The translations under genes and the position numbers were made by a program. A DNA stretch of 48,899 nucleotides from Alteromonas antoniana (lineage in GTDB: Bacteria > Pseudomonadota > Gammaproteobacteria > Enterobacterales > Alteromonadaceae): assembly GCF_019249295.1 (NCBI RefSeq), contig NZ_JAESDH010000031.1, forward strand, positions 1 through 48,899. Direction: 5' to 3'. Under the pieces are notes generated by a model. It ran no database searches, was not told where the DNA came from, and saw only the letters and a program-made list of their open reading frames with translations. This document shows, one piece after another, positions 37,801-46,450 of this stretch. How positions within the stretch are numbered: position 1 is the first letter of the stretch; the number at the start of each line of letters is the position of its first letter.

Positions 37801-39123
37801 TTACTCTGCCACTTTCGCCCAGGCATAAAGGGCGCGCAGCGCAATGCGTCGCATGCCGGAAAAAGGATATTCTGGCAGGTGATCATGGTAAACCGGTAAC
37901 CGGGTATCGACGGGCGTGCCTAACATCTTTTGCGCCAGGCGCTTACCCGCCAGTGCCGCGAAGGAAACTCCCGAACCACAATAGCCCATGGCATAGCCGA
38001 TTTTACGCTCTTTGTCCGTCATAATGCGCGGCAGATTATCCAGCGCAACGCTTACCCAACCGTTCCAGAAATACTCTGTTGAGATGTTATGAAGCGCTGG
38101 AAAACTGTACTGCATGGCCTTTTCCAGACGCAGGCGAGATGCGGCGTCTCCGCGCTCACTGGCACTCACTGCACCCCGTCCGCCAAACAATAAACGACCA
38201 TCAGGTAAGACGCGGTAATAATACTTCATCATTCGCGTATCCATCATCATCATTGGTCGGTTGAGACCGGTTGCATTGCGCTGTGCCTCAGTTAATGGCG
38301 CGGTAACAATGATACTGGACTGTACCGGGAACTGGCGTTTATCGACGCAGGGATGAAGCACTTTCGGGGTGTAGGCATTTGAGGCGATAATGAGTTTTTC
38401 AGCAGAGATCTTGTGTGAGTCTGTATGCAGTTGGAACTTACCACCTGTATCACTGATACCCGTGATCGGGGTGTGGGTGACAATGCGAACGCCACGCTGA
38501 TGACAGGCGCTTGCATAGCCATCAACCAGCTTCAGCGGATGTAAGGCAAGGCCGGGTTGAATAACGCCACCAAAGGCATGCTGAATGTTTAGGTGATCAC
38601 GAAGCGCATCTGCATTGACGAATGTCTCGTCGCTGTCAAATGTGCTGCGGTTATGCTTTTGCGCAGTCTCAAGCGTTATTGCACTTTTGGCGTTGTGCGC
38701 AATTTTGAGATAGGGACCTGCCTGCATATCGCAATCGATAGCGTACTGCTTCACCCTTGATTTCAGCAGGTCAACGGCGTAATTAAATTCATCACGCATC
38801 CGAAGCGCAATGTCTGTATTCCATTTTTCGGCAATGGCGCTGAGGGAGTAGCGACCGGTGCCCTTAAGCACAAATCCTCCGTTGCGACCGGCGCAGCCAA
38901 AACCAATATCATGGGCATCAACCACCGTGACATCTTCTCCGGATTCGGCCAGCTCAAGCGCGGCTGACAGACCCGTGTATCCGGCGCCGATCACAGCAAA
39001 GCGGGTGTGGATGTCGCTATCAGGTGGCGCGTACGATGCGGGGGTATGCGTGGACGCCCAGTAACTGTCAGGCCGAGGCAGATCCGGTGTGACGCCAGTG
39101 CTTTTAAGCGGATCGTACAACAC
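37801..39123 (-). CDS. FAD-dependent amino acid/amine oxidoreductase (DAO family, PuuB/OrdL-like)
   Basis: The 440-aa flavoprotein has the dinucleotide fold FAVIGAGYTGLSAALELAE (about 42-60), a GCAGRNGGFV loop, FGGRGAVSASERG, and a C-terminal GYCGSGVSFAALAGKRLAQ that closes the FAD site. It resembles PuuB, which oxidises gamma-glutamylputrescine, but the substrate here is not shown by context. The start is GTG at 39123, immediately after the GNAT stop (TAAGTG), so the gene is tightly coupled to it. It ends at a bidirectional terminator. Confidence 0.88.
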   Translation of the reverse strand: MLYDPLKSTGVTPDLPRPDSYWASTHTPASYAPPDSDIHTRFAVIGAGYTGLSAALELAESGEDVTVVDAHDIGFGCAGRNGGFVLKGTGRYSLSAIAEKWNTDIALRMRDEFNYAVDLLKSRVKQYAIDCDMQAGPYLKIAHNAKSAITLETAQKHNRSTFDSDETFVNADALRDHLNIQHAFGGVIQPGLALHPLKLVDGYASACHQRGVRIVTHTPITGISDTGGKFQLHTDSHKISAEKLIIASNAYTPKVLHPCVDKRQFPVQSSIIVTAPLTEAQRNATGLNRPMMMMDTRMMKYYYRVLPDGRLLFGGRGAVSASERGDAASRLRLEKAMQYSFPALHNISTEYFWNGWVSVALDNLPRIMTDKERKIGYAMGYCGSGVSFAALAGKRLAQKMLGTPVDTRLPVYHDHLPEYPFSGMRRIALRALYAWAKVAE

Positions 39124-39705
39124 TTAAAATTCCAGTAACATTTCCGCGCCTTCACAGTTGCAATGTTCCGGACAAACCGGACAGTCATAGCCTTCATAAA
39201 TCGACTCGTAGCGCCATTTATCAGCATGTTTTTTGATAAGCACGCCCCCGTTTTTGCTGAAATAACGATAGGCGCTGTTGCCGGGGCTGGCCAGCCAGAT
39301 ATGAGCAAGCCCTGCCTGGGCGCCTTGCTTTTTAGCCTGTTCCACAGAGAGTTTAAGCATGGTGCTGCCAATGCCGGTGCCCTGCATTGCAGGGTCTACA
39401 GTATTACATTTGAAGTAACACACTTTGGTGGCATCGACCGGCCAGTCATCCGGCGTACACCACTTGTCTTCCTGCCATTTTGAGTGGGCATAGGTTAGTC
39501 TGAAGCCGACAACCTTGCCCTGATAAAGCGCTACCCAACTGGCATTTATGCCATCGTGAAAGCTCTTTTCATACATGTCTTTGAGACTTTCTTCGCTGAG
39601 GTATCCGTCTCCCTGTACCTCATTACCCAGAGTAATTACGCCCGCAAAATGGTCTTCGGCCAGTTCCTGATAGTCAATATCCTCAGCGTTAATGTCAGTT
39701 GTCAT
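39124..39705 (-). CDS. GNAT-family N-acetyltransferase with a C-terminal Cys cluster
   Basis: The 193-aa protein has a GNAT fold with the acetyl-CoA loop MQGTGIGSTMLKLSVE (about 108-123), FHDGINASWVALYQGKVVG, and the later helix GNSAYRYFSKNGG. After the GNAT domain comes an unusual tail with YDCPVCPEHCNCEGAEMLLEF holding five cysteines, which may bind zinc or another metal. It overlaps the DUF2721 start by 11 bp and abuts the FAD oxidoreductase, making one operon. The substrate is unknown. Confidence 0.8.
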   Translation of the reverse strand: MTTDINAEDIDYQELAEDHFAGVITLGNEVQGDGYLSEESLKDMYEKSFHDGINASWVALYQGKVVGFRLTYAHSKWQEDKWCTPDDWPVDATKVCYFKCNTVDPAMQGTGIGSTMLKLSVEQAKKQGAQAGLAHIWLASPGNSAYRYFSKNGGVLIKKHADKWRYESIYEGYDCPVCPEHCNCEGAEMLLEF

Positions 39706-40084
39706 CGCTTTTTACTCCATCTAAATGCACGTCCAGCGCCTCTACTGAGATAAGAATTTCGCGCACCGACATCCATAGTGAATATAACAGTGCGACCAAA
39801 CTGGCGGCAAACACCCAGTTGCCCACTTTCTGGTAGGTCAGATAAATAGCCAGCATCGAGACAACACAGAGGAAAAAGCTGGAAACGCCGGCAATTTGCA
39901 TGCGCTTGATAAGCTGTATGCGCGTGCGAAGATTCTTAAGCTGAGCCTGCGTGTTTTCGTCGCGCTCTTCTTTGGCAAAGTTTCTGATAATCGTTGCCAG
40001 CGTCAGAAAGCGGTTGGTATATGCCAGCAACAGCAGGGATATCGCGGGGAACAACATCGCCGGCGTAGCAATATCAATGATCAT
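39695..40084 (-). CDS. DUF2721 membrane protein
   Basis: The 129-aa protein has an N-terminal hydrophobic segment (about 5-25), a charged central part (NFAKEERDENTQAQLKNLRTRIQLIKRMQ, about 36-64, longer than one motif), and two more membrane segments (about 66-86 and 90-110). This is typical DUF2721, a family of unknown function. It is the first gene of an operon with the GNAT and FAD oxidoreductase genes (11-bp overlap with GNAT). The start ATG at 40084 directly follows a 20-bp-period repeat, with AGAGAC as a weak ribosome site. Confidence 0.8.
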   Translation of the reverse strand: MIIDIATPAMLFPAISLLLLAYTNRFLTLATIIRNFAKEERDENTQAQLKNLRTRIQLIKRMQIAGVSSFFLCVVSMLAIYLTYQKVGNWVFAASLVALLYSLWMSVREILISVEALDVHLDGVKSDDN

Positions 40085-40090
40085 GAGTAG

Positions 40091-40140
40091 TCTCTATACA
40101 CGTTAAGCAGTTTCTATACATATTTAGTTGTCTCTACACT
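40091..40140. repeat. Three direct repeats with exact 20-bp period upstream of DUF2721
   Basis: TCTCTATACA (40091-40100), TTTCTATACA (40111-40120) and TCTCTACACT (40131-40140) are spaced exactly 20 bp apart, two helical turns. On the minus strand each reads TGTATAGA-like. The rest of the region up to 40305 has no gene. Confidence 0.75.
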
Positions 40141-40305
40141 CTGGGTGCGTTGAAAATCGCGGAAGGCGACGGAAGATGCGACCCCGTCTTCCCTGGTAAA
40201 AAGAGTAACCGTTTGTCGCCTTTGCGGGAAGTGTAGTTTACACGATGAACGGTCAGGTCGCTGAGAAAGAATGCGCATTGTGCCAGACAAAACTTATGCT
40301 GTTAT

Positions 40306-40614
40306 TTACGCGTCTGGTCCGTCGACAGTGAAGATGAGATGCCTGCGCATGTCTTTTAATACGACGCCCTTTTTGAGTAAGGCCGCGCTTAAACGTTTTT
40401 GCCACTTCTTTACTTCAGGTTTCGCCGCAGCCAGTGCCTGCTCATCAGTAAACTGAAAGCGCAGCAACAGCGAGCCGGGAAATTGATGATATTGCACGTC
40501 GAACCAGCACTGCACCATACCATCAAGCGCTTCCCGGGCCTGTGCTTCAAGCATGTCGGCAACACTGAATACAATGGCCTGCTGTTTTTTCTGTACTGCG
40601 GAAAGGGTTTTCAT
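40306..40614 (-). CDS. Small hypothetical protein coupled to yaeQ
   Basis: The 102-aa protein is acidic to neutral, alpha/beta in appearance (QAIVFSVADMLEAQAREALDG, SLLLRFQFTDEQALAAAK, KWQKRLSAALLKKG), with no membrane segments. Its ATG overlaps the yaeQ stop by one base (TAATG), so it is probably translated by re-initiation after YaeQ. Related genes beside yaeQ are sometimes annotated as Fis-like regulators, but no helix-turn-helix was seen here. Function is unknown. Confidence 0.75.
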   Translation of the reverse strand: MKTLSAVQKKQQAIVFSVADMLEAQAREALDGMVQCWFDVQYHQFPGSLLLRFQFTDEQALAAAKPEVKKWQKRLSAALLKKGVVLKDMRRHLIFTVDGPDA

Positions 40615-41162
40615 TACAGGTGTTTCTCAATCGCTATTTCTACGCTTTCGGTCACGTCAGCCCCTTCAATGGTTAACCACATTTGTCCGTCCTGTATGGT
40701 TACCTGAATTTGCATGGAGCGCTGCACGGCGTTGGCCAGCGTTGCAGCCAGAGCTTCCGGCAGCGTAAATACCGATAAATTCTTTCTTAGCTGTAGCTTC
40801 GACTTCTCTTTTTTCCACCAGGCATCAAAGCTGTTATCGGCGTAAGAATAAATCATCATCTGCTGACTCTGATTACAGCCTTTCTTTATGCGCTGCTCTG
40901 ACGGCTGACCTAACTCAATCCACAGCTCTATTTCATCGCTGAAGTTCTTTTGCCACAGGTCGGGGACGTCATCATCAGATAAGCCTTTGGTAAACTGCAG
41001 TCGCTCATGGGCATTGACGATAAATGCAATTACACGAAGCATCATGCGTGCGTCGTTCTCTGAGGGATGTCGGGCAATAGTCAGATTGTGATCGTTATAG
41101 TAGTTGCGGTCCATATCGGTAATCGATATGTCAGCTTTAAATATGGTTGCTTTAAGAGCCAT
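40614..41162 (-). CDS. yaeQ: YaeQ-family protein (PD-(D/E)XK nuclease-like fold)
   Basis: The 182-aa protein closely follows E. coli YaeQ: it begins MALKATIFKADI, then LTIARHPSENDARMMLR, FTKGLSDDDVPDLW, ELWIELGQPSEQRIKKGC and the C-terminal IQDGQMWLT. The fold resembles restriction-endonuclease PD-(D/E)XK proteins, with the ELWIELG and RIKK residues as the candidate site. The biological role is unclear; it was once linked to RfaH-dependent expression. The gene is followed in TAATG coupling by a 102-aa protein. Confidence 0.92.
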   Translation of the reverse strand: MALKATIFKADISITDMDRNYYNDHNLTIARHPSENDARMMLRVIAFIVNAHERLQFTKGLSDDDVPDLWQKNFSDEIELWIELGQPSEQRIKKGCNQSQQMMIYSYADNSFDAWWKKEKSKLQLRKNLSVFTLPEALAATLANAVQRSMQIQVTIQDGQMWLTIEGADVTESVEIAIEKHL

Positions 41163-41444
41163 GGTTATCCTGAGTAGTCACGGTGCAGCGACGGAGACAT
41201 TGGCATCGATGTCATCCGCTAAATTTGGCGCGTATATTATCAGTTATTGTTAGCTGTCGTCCGCAATCAATCTCAAAATACGTTGAGAGCGTGCTGCACC
41301 TGGATGCTCATCAATCATTTATTACCACTACACCACGTCTCTGTCTGATAAAGACCGCACTGGCACGTTTGTGCAGAATTCTGGCCCTATCCGCGCCAGA
41401 CAAGTTGTTTTTGACGCGATTTAACGTTGCATTACCATTAGCAC
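41163..41444. other. Intergenic region upstream of yaeQ
   Basis: About 280 bp between yaeQ and the betT terminator hold no convincing gene. An 88-codon plus-strand frame (41183-41449) lacks a ribosome site and family. The yaeQ promoter should lie here. Confidence 0.35.
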
Positions 41445-41483
41445 AATAAAAACGCTGCAACCGGGAAACCGGAAGCAGCGTTT
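41445..41483 (-). terminator. Terminator of the BCCT transporter gene
   Basis: An AAACGCTGC/GCAGCGTTT stem (41450-41458 with 41475-41483) encloses an inner CCGG/CCGG helix with a GAAA-type loop. On the minus strand it ends in TTTTTATT. It lies about 40 bp past the stop. Confidence 0.9.
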
Positions 41484-41521
41484 GAATCAATGCGTCAATT
41501 TCAGAAGCACGCTTTACGACA

Positions 41522-43573
41522 TTACTCGTTTTGGGGCTTGAACAGTTCTACGTTCGCACCTGGCTGAGAGCGCTGCGCGTGCAGGAAGTGCATGTGGCGC
41601 TCGAAGTGCTCAAGGATATCGGCAATCACTTGATCCTTGGTATACCCCATCAGGTCGTAGCCCTGACCGCCTTCTACCAGCATAACCTCAACCCGGTAGT
41701 AACGTTCATCACCCTTAACCGATCCTCTTGCGAAAGAGGGCATCAGATGCTTGCTGGGTCGCAGTTCGTAGTAGAAGTCCTGCGCACTTTGTAAATCTAC
41801 TTTCAGTGCCAGATATTCCTCTTCGGCGTGGTTGCGATCAATCAGATCCACTTTCAGCTCGCGGGCCTCAAGCTCTTTTTTCACGGCCTCCATACCCGGC
41901 TTCGCCACATTATCCAGGAAGTCCTGGCATTGCTTCTCATTCGGGAAGCTCATGGCGCGCTGCAGACGTTCAGTCCAGCTTTTCGACCCTTCACCCGTGT
42001 GCGGGAAGGTAGGCAGATTGGCATCGATACTACGTTGCTTTAAGCCTTCAAGACGCAGCGCTTTCACCAGTCCTACCATCATTACGCACAATACAATAGC
42101 AAAGGGTAATCCGGTGACCACCACAGCACTTTGCAGGGCCGTTAACCCATCTGCCATCATCAGCGCAATGGTCAGAACCCCGATTATCGTGGCCCACATG
42201 ATCCGCATCCACGAAGGAGCATCGCTGTAGGGGTCTTTCAGAATCGACGTCAGATTAGACAGCACCAGCGAACCGGAATCACCTGAAGTGATGAAGAAAA
42301 TGAATGCCAGAATACTAACGACAATCGTGGTCAGGCCAGCCCACGGGAATTGTTCCAGGAACAGATAGATTGCTGAGCCCGGATTATTCATGGCTTGCTG
42401 ACCGAATTCTTCAGCGCCCCCCATGACCATGTCGATAGCGCTGTTCCCCATGACGGACATCCAGACAATCATAAAGGTCAATGGAAGGATTAGCGTGCCG
42501 GCAACGAATTCAGCGATAGTGCGACCGCGTGAGATACGTGCAAGGAAAAGCCCTACAAACGGCCCCCACGCTATCCACCAAGCCCAGAAGAATAGTGTCC
42601 AGGCATTGAGCCAATCGGTAGGCTGGTCAAATGCATAAGTTTCAAAGGAGAGGCCAACAAAGCCGGTGACATAATCACCGATATTGGTAACCAGCGCGTT
42701 CAGCAGGAAGCGGGTATCGCCAACGAACAGCACGAACAGCATCAGAAGCAGAGCCAGCAGCATATTGAATTCTGACAGCCTACGGATGCCCTTATCTACC
42801 CCGGTGACGGCTGATATGGCGGCAAATACAATCACTACCAACGCCAGTATTATTTGCGTCATGAGGCCTTCAGGCACGCCAAATACGTGATTCAGACCAT
42901 AGTTCAACTGTATTAGTCCGATACCCAGGCTGGTAGCCAGTCCGAATACGGTACCCAAAACGGCGGCAATATCGACGGTATGCCCAATGGGGCCGTAAAT
43001 ACGTTTACCAATCAGTGGATACAGAGCCGAGCGGATAGCCAGGGGTAAGCCCAGTCGGTAACTGAAGTATGCCAGTGTCATTCCGACCAGCGTATAGACA
43101 CCCCAACCAGATACTCCCCAATGGAAAAGGGTAAGCTCAATGGCGTTACGTGCTGCTTCCGCCCCTTCTCCTACACCTATGGGAGGCGCTAAATACTGAG
43201 TGATCGGTTCGACGACGCAGAAGAAAATGAGGTCAATACCGATGCCTGCGGCAAAAAGCATGGCAGCCCATGTGAGCAAGGGAAACTCCGGTCGGGTATG
43301 GTCCTGCCCAAGCCGTATTTTTCCCCAGGGTGAGAGTGCGATGACGATAACAAACACTAAGTAGGCGACAACGACAATAAAGTAAAACCAGCCGAACGTG
43401 GATGAAATCCAGGACAGTGCAGCACCTATCGCGCTACTGGCTGCTTCAGTAAATAGTATTGCCCAGAGGGCAAAAAATGTAATCCCGATAACTGCGCCAT
43501 AAAACGGTATCGGATTGACGCGGACCTTTTCCTCTTCCCCGTCATGCTCCTGCTTACTCTTTTCCGACATCAC
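41522..43573 (-). CDS. BCCT-family osmolyte transporter, BetT-like
   Basis: The 683-aa inner-membrane protein imports quaternary ammonium compounds (choline or glycine betaine) with protons or sodium. It has 12 hydrophobic segments (about 20-515), the BCCT core FFWAWWIAWGPFVGLFLARISRGRT, and GIGIDLIFFCVVEPITQY, which is close to BetT-type proteins with D in the G-I-G-I-D position. A C-terminal cytoplasmic domain of about 165 residues (from about 520) matches the osmosensing tail of E. coli BetT (677 aa). It is a single gene with a terminator. Substrate preference is inferred from the motif and length. Confidence 0.9.
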   Translation of the reverse strand: MMSEKSKQEHDGEEEKVRVNPIPFYGAVIGITFFALWAILFTEAASSAIGAALSWISSTFGWFYFIVVVAYLVFVIVIALSPWGKIRLGQDHTRPEFPLLTWAAMLFAAGIGIDLIFFCVVEPITQYLAPPIGVGEGAEAARNAIELTLFHWGVSGWGVYTLVGMTLAYFSYRLGLPLAIRSALYPLIGKRIYGPIGHTVDIAAVLGTVFGLATSLGIGLIQLNYGLNHVFGVPEGLMTQIILALVVIVFAAISAVTGVDKGIRRLSEFNMLLALLLMLFVLFVGDTRFLLNALVTNIGDYVTGFVGLSFETYAFDQPTDWLNAWTLFFWAWWIAWGPFVGLFLARISRGRTIAEFVAGTLILPLTFMIVWMSVMGNSAIDMVMGGAEEFGQQAMNNPGSAIYLFLEQFPWAGLTTIVVSILAFIFFITSGDSGSLVLSNLTSILKDPYSDAPSWMRIMWATIIGVLTIALMMADGLTALQSAVVVTGLPFAIVLCVMMVGLVKALRLEGLKQRSIDANLPTFPHTGEGSKSWTERLQRAMSFPNEKQCQDFLDNVAKPGMEAVKKELEARELKVDLIDRNHAEEEYLALKVDLQSAQDFYYELRPSKHLMPSFARGSVKGDERYYRVEVMLVEGGQGYDLMGYTKDQVIADILEHFERHMHFLHAQRSQPGANVELFKPQNE

Positions 43574-44158
43574 AATATCCTCACTTTATTCTGATACGTA
43601 TTCAGGTTTCCTTTGCTTCCAGCGCGTCATTGCCAGTCCCTGGGTAAATGAGTGTGCGCATAACATCGTTACTGGTGTGCAACGAGTATAGGCGCTGCTG
43701 GAAAAAGCGTTGGGTGAGAAAAAAATACGAACGGGTGTCAGCCATTACGGCGGTACCGCTTCTGCCAGGTTGATGTCAGTGGCAACGGATATCTCACGGC
43801 GCGTATCTGATAAATGTGCCGGATAACAGTAGTGTCGGTATCGACAGTGTGTTGTCCACATAAACCACGTTTATATTTTTTTCTCAACACATAAGCACCT
43901 ATACGCAGTTCAGGTTAACTTTGGATTAGCACAAATAAATATAAATACCTGAGAAGAAGTGTATTTCCTGGCTGTGGATATAACATTTACTGCGCGTACG
44001 AAGCATGAACAAGACGCGGTATAGAGACTACTCAGGTTTTTCTGAAAGTGAGGCAGGCCATCAGCGCTATGCGCTACGAGCCAAAAGGTATGCGTGAGCA
44101 GAGAGAAAAAAGTGATAAATTCTCAGATACCCGCCGTTAAACGGGCAAGGGGAAAGTA
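43574..44158. other. 585-bp intergenic region upstream of betT-like gene
   Basis: No gene was found on either strand. The part 43860-43980 is AT-rich and promoter-like, and should drive the minus-strand BCCT gene. A 16-bp sequence at 44019-44034 matches the DUF2721 leader region in the opposite orientation (GTATAGAGACTACTCA), which may be chance. A weak stem is near 44130-44150. Confidence 0.35.
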
Positions 44159-44563
44159 CTACATTTGACTGACAGGCAAGCCGGATTCGCTCCACCCCAG
44201 CATGTCACCCTCCAGAGAACGCAGAGAGGTAAACTTCAGATCTTTAAGCACCTTCATTGCCAGCTGAGCGCGCCGTCCTGAGCGACAGTAAACAATGACA
44301 GGTTTATCCTGCCAGCCATCAAGTTCATCAAGGTAAGACTGGATCTGGTCATGCGGCATGTTTACCGCACCGGGAATATGCCCTTCGTTATATTCCTCTT
44401 CCGAGCGCACATCAATGAGCAGCCACTCATCATTTTTGACCCGTTCGATGAGATAAGGAGAGGCTTCAACACTGACGGGCTGTTTTGCCACGGCATCGCA
44501 TTGCAGGAAAAACCCGCTGATGACGACCAGAGCAAAAAGAATACCCACGACCAAAATACGCAT
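44159..44563 (-). CDS. Membrane-anchored or exported rhodanese-like protein
   Basis: The 134-aa protein has an N-terminal hydrophobic segment (about 1-22, uncleaved anchor or signal peptide) and a single rhodanese domain: LLIDVRSEEEYNEGHIPGAVN (about 48-68) and the catalytic loop YCRSGRRAQ with C93. This is the active sulfurtransferase form, in the periplasm. It follows btuF by about 100 bp on the same strand and may be part of the same transcript. The role is unknown; PspE-like thiosulfate transfer is one option. Confidence 0.85.
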   Translation of the reverse strand: MRILVVGILFALVVISGFFLQCDAVAKQPVSVEASPYLIERVKNDEWLLIDVRSEEEYNEGHIPGAVNMPHDQIQSYLDELDGWQDKPVIVYCRSGRRAQLAMKVLKDLKFTSLRSLEGDMLGWSESGLPVSQM

Positions 44564-44662
44564 AGAAAACCGTAAAGATGACGCTGAACGCCAGATGGCT
44601 TCAAAAGATACGGCTAATGTAACGCTTTTCAGGGCATAAATTCAATGTTTTCCCGTCAACAA

Positions 44663-45478
44663 TCAGGCGTCTCTGATGGCTGAAATCGAGTGACAAAGTG
44701 TGCTGAGTGCAGGTAGCAGTCGCAGGGTGAACCGGCTGGTAATATCCGGATCAACGGTAATCAGAGGCGCTTGCAAAACATTCCGGTGCGGCTCCCAGAA
44801 CGCGCTGGCTTGCTGCACGGACGCCCGGGTAGCTGCAATTAATATCGCAGGCTGACGTTTAAGGACTTCCTGTACGCTTACCTGCGGGTAGTCGTTTGGG
44901 GCATCAGTAAACAGGGTGCGGGCACCGCAAATCGTCAGCAGACGATTCGGCCAGGCATCTTGTCCTACGGTCATTAATGGGGATGTCCAAGAGTAATACA
45001 GTACCGGCACCGGCTCATCGCGGTGATATTGCGCTCTGAGCGAGGCAAGCTGCTCTCTGTAAGCAGATGCCAGCGCTGCTGCACGATTCGATTTATCAAT
45101 CCGCTTACCCAGTGCTTGTAGCTCATCTGCAATATCTTCAGGAGTACGCACCGAAGACAAAAATACGGTAAAACCCAGTTGCTTTAGCCGCGCAATATCC
45201 TGGGGTTTGTTGCCACCTTCCCAGGCCAGCACAAGATCAGGCGAGAGCGCCATAAGCGCGCGAAAGTTGACGCCATTATAGTCAGCAACCTGAGGCAGCG
45301 CCTTTGCCGCATCGGGATAGTCGCTGTAGGCACTAACGCCAACCAGGGCATCGCCCATTTCCAGGCTGTAAACCCATTCGGTAAGGTGCGGTGCCAGGGT
45401 AACAATGCGCGGTGCGGCAGCCGCGCTGGTGGCTGACAAAATACAGATAGCGAAACACACGGAGTAAAAACGCATCAT
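44663..45478 (-). CDS. btuF: Cobalamin-binding periplasmic protein BtuF
   Basis: BtuF binds vitamin B12 and related corrinoids for the BtuCD importer. The 271-aa protein has a signal peptide (about 1-22, ending SAAAA), the BtuF start RIVTLAPHLTEWVYSLEMGD, a VGVSAYSDYP segment, LVLAWEGG, and the C-terminal helical lobe with DPDITSRFTLRLLPALSTLC. The ATG overlaps the cobD stop (ATGATG junction). BtuC, BtuD and a B12 riboswitch are not in the window, so the importer genes must lie elsewhere. Confidence 0.9.
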   Translation of the reverse strand: MMRFYSVCFAICILSATSAAAAPRIVTLAPHLTEWVYSLEMGDALVGVSAYSDYPDAAKALPQVADYNGVNFRALMALSPDLVLAWEGGNKPQDIARLKQLGFTVFLSSVRTPEDIADELQALGKRIDKSNRAAALASAYREQLASLRAQYHRDEPVPVLYYSWTSPLMTVGQDAWPNRLLTICGARTLFTDAPNDYPQVSVQEVLKRQPAILIAATRASVQQASAFWEPHRNVLQAPLITVDPDITSRFTLRLLPALSTLCHSISAIRDA

Positions 45479-46440
45479 GGCAGCGCCACCTGGTTTGCCA
45501 ACATGCCGGTTACCAGCAATGTTAAACTGATCAGGCTGACATAAAGAATCGCAGCGCGGATGATGGCGCGTTTGCAGTAAATCATGTCAGAGAATCGGAC
45601 CTCTCTTGGGCCGCCGACGCGTTGATAGCGATATTTTTGTCCCTGGTAATAGGCAGGACCGCCAAGCCGAATTCCGTTGCCACCGCCAAATGCCGCCAGC
45701 AGCAGGGATGTGCGATCTTTTACCGGTGCACTTTTCAGTGCTTTGATTGCGCCGACTATGTCGGTAACTAACAACATGACGCATGCCATCAAAACACACG
45801 GTATCCAGTTTAACAGGCGCACGCATTTTCTTACCGGCATACCGAAATAGCGGTAGCCTCCGCGCCTTGGATGCCATTCCCAGGAGAGTAACAGCAGCAA
45901 TCTGTACGTTAACGCCGCGATGGGTCCTGCTACCAGAAACCAGAATATGACCGCGCCGTACAGGTAATAAAACTTTAGGACCAGAGACTCAATGGCGGCT
46001 TTGGCAATGCCAATGTCGGTAAGTCTGTCGCATTCGCGCAGCACCATTGCTGATACCAGCTCGCGACTCAGCGCTTTTTTATTTTTACCTACGGTGTTTA
46101 CAACCTGGCGATATCGATACCGCTCATGACTGAAATCGAGTACAGCGATCATGATGATGGCATCAAAAAAAACCGGATACTCTGCCAGGTAAACCAGCAA
46201 TGCGGTAAGAACTACCAACGGTGCGATAAGCACAACCGCTCCCAGTGTACCGGAAATATAATGCTGCGCAGGGGCGTCCTGTCGCGATGGCAGGACCTTT
46301 TTGCCCATCCCTCTGGCCAGTAAGCGCATCAATGTCAGCGGGTGGTAGGAAACCGGCCATCGCCACACGGCGTCAAGCAGCACGGCTACCAGCAATATCA
46401 CCAGCGAAGAGAGCACTGAATTAGTAAGTATGGCCTCCAT
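45475..46440 (-). CDS. cobD: Adenosylcobinamide-phosphate synthase CobD/CbiB
   Basis: CbiB joins aminopropanol phosphate to adenosylcobyric acid; in organisms lacking the whole B12 pathway it serves in salvage and remodelling. The 321-aa membrane protein has several hydrophobic segments, the family block VLDFSHERYRYRQVVNTVGKN-like region (residues about 100-120), TDIGIAKAAIESL, the GNGIRLGGPAYYQG motif and an RFSDMIYCKRAI end. It lies 10 bp downstream of mtnN and overlaps btuF by 4 bp, the same order as in Vibrio genomes. It could function only in cobinamide salvage here, as no other cob genes are seen. Confidence 0.82.
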   Translation of the reverse strand: MEAILTNSVLSSLVILLVAVLLDAVWRWPVSYHPLTLMRLLARGMGKKVLPSRQDAPAQHYISGTLGAVVLIAPLVVLTALLVYLAEYPVFFDAIIMIAVLDFSHERYRYRQVVNTVGKNKKALSRELVSAMVLRECDRLTDIGIAKAAIESLVLKFYYLYGAVIFWFLVAGPIAALTYRLLLLLSWEWHPRRGGYRYFGMPVRKCVRLLNWIPCVLMACVMLLVTDIVGAIKALKSAPVKDRTSLLLAAFGGGNGIRLGGPAYYQGQKYRYQRVGGPREVRFSDMIYCKRAIIRAAILYVSLISLTLLVTGMLANQVALP

Positions 46441-46450
46441 GGCGCAAAAT

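Noticed and set aside
41359..41374. TGGCACG-like sigma54 motif in the yaeQ/betT gap
   Set aside because: The GG-GC spacing is one base short and it points away from both flanking genes.
44019..44034. 16-bp inverted match to the leader at 40.1 kb
   Set aside because: In a 49-kb window about one match of this length is expected by chance; it is kept only as a side note to the repeat finding.
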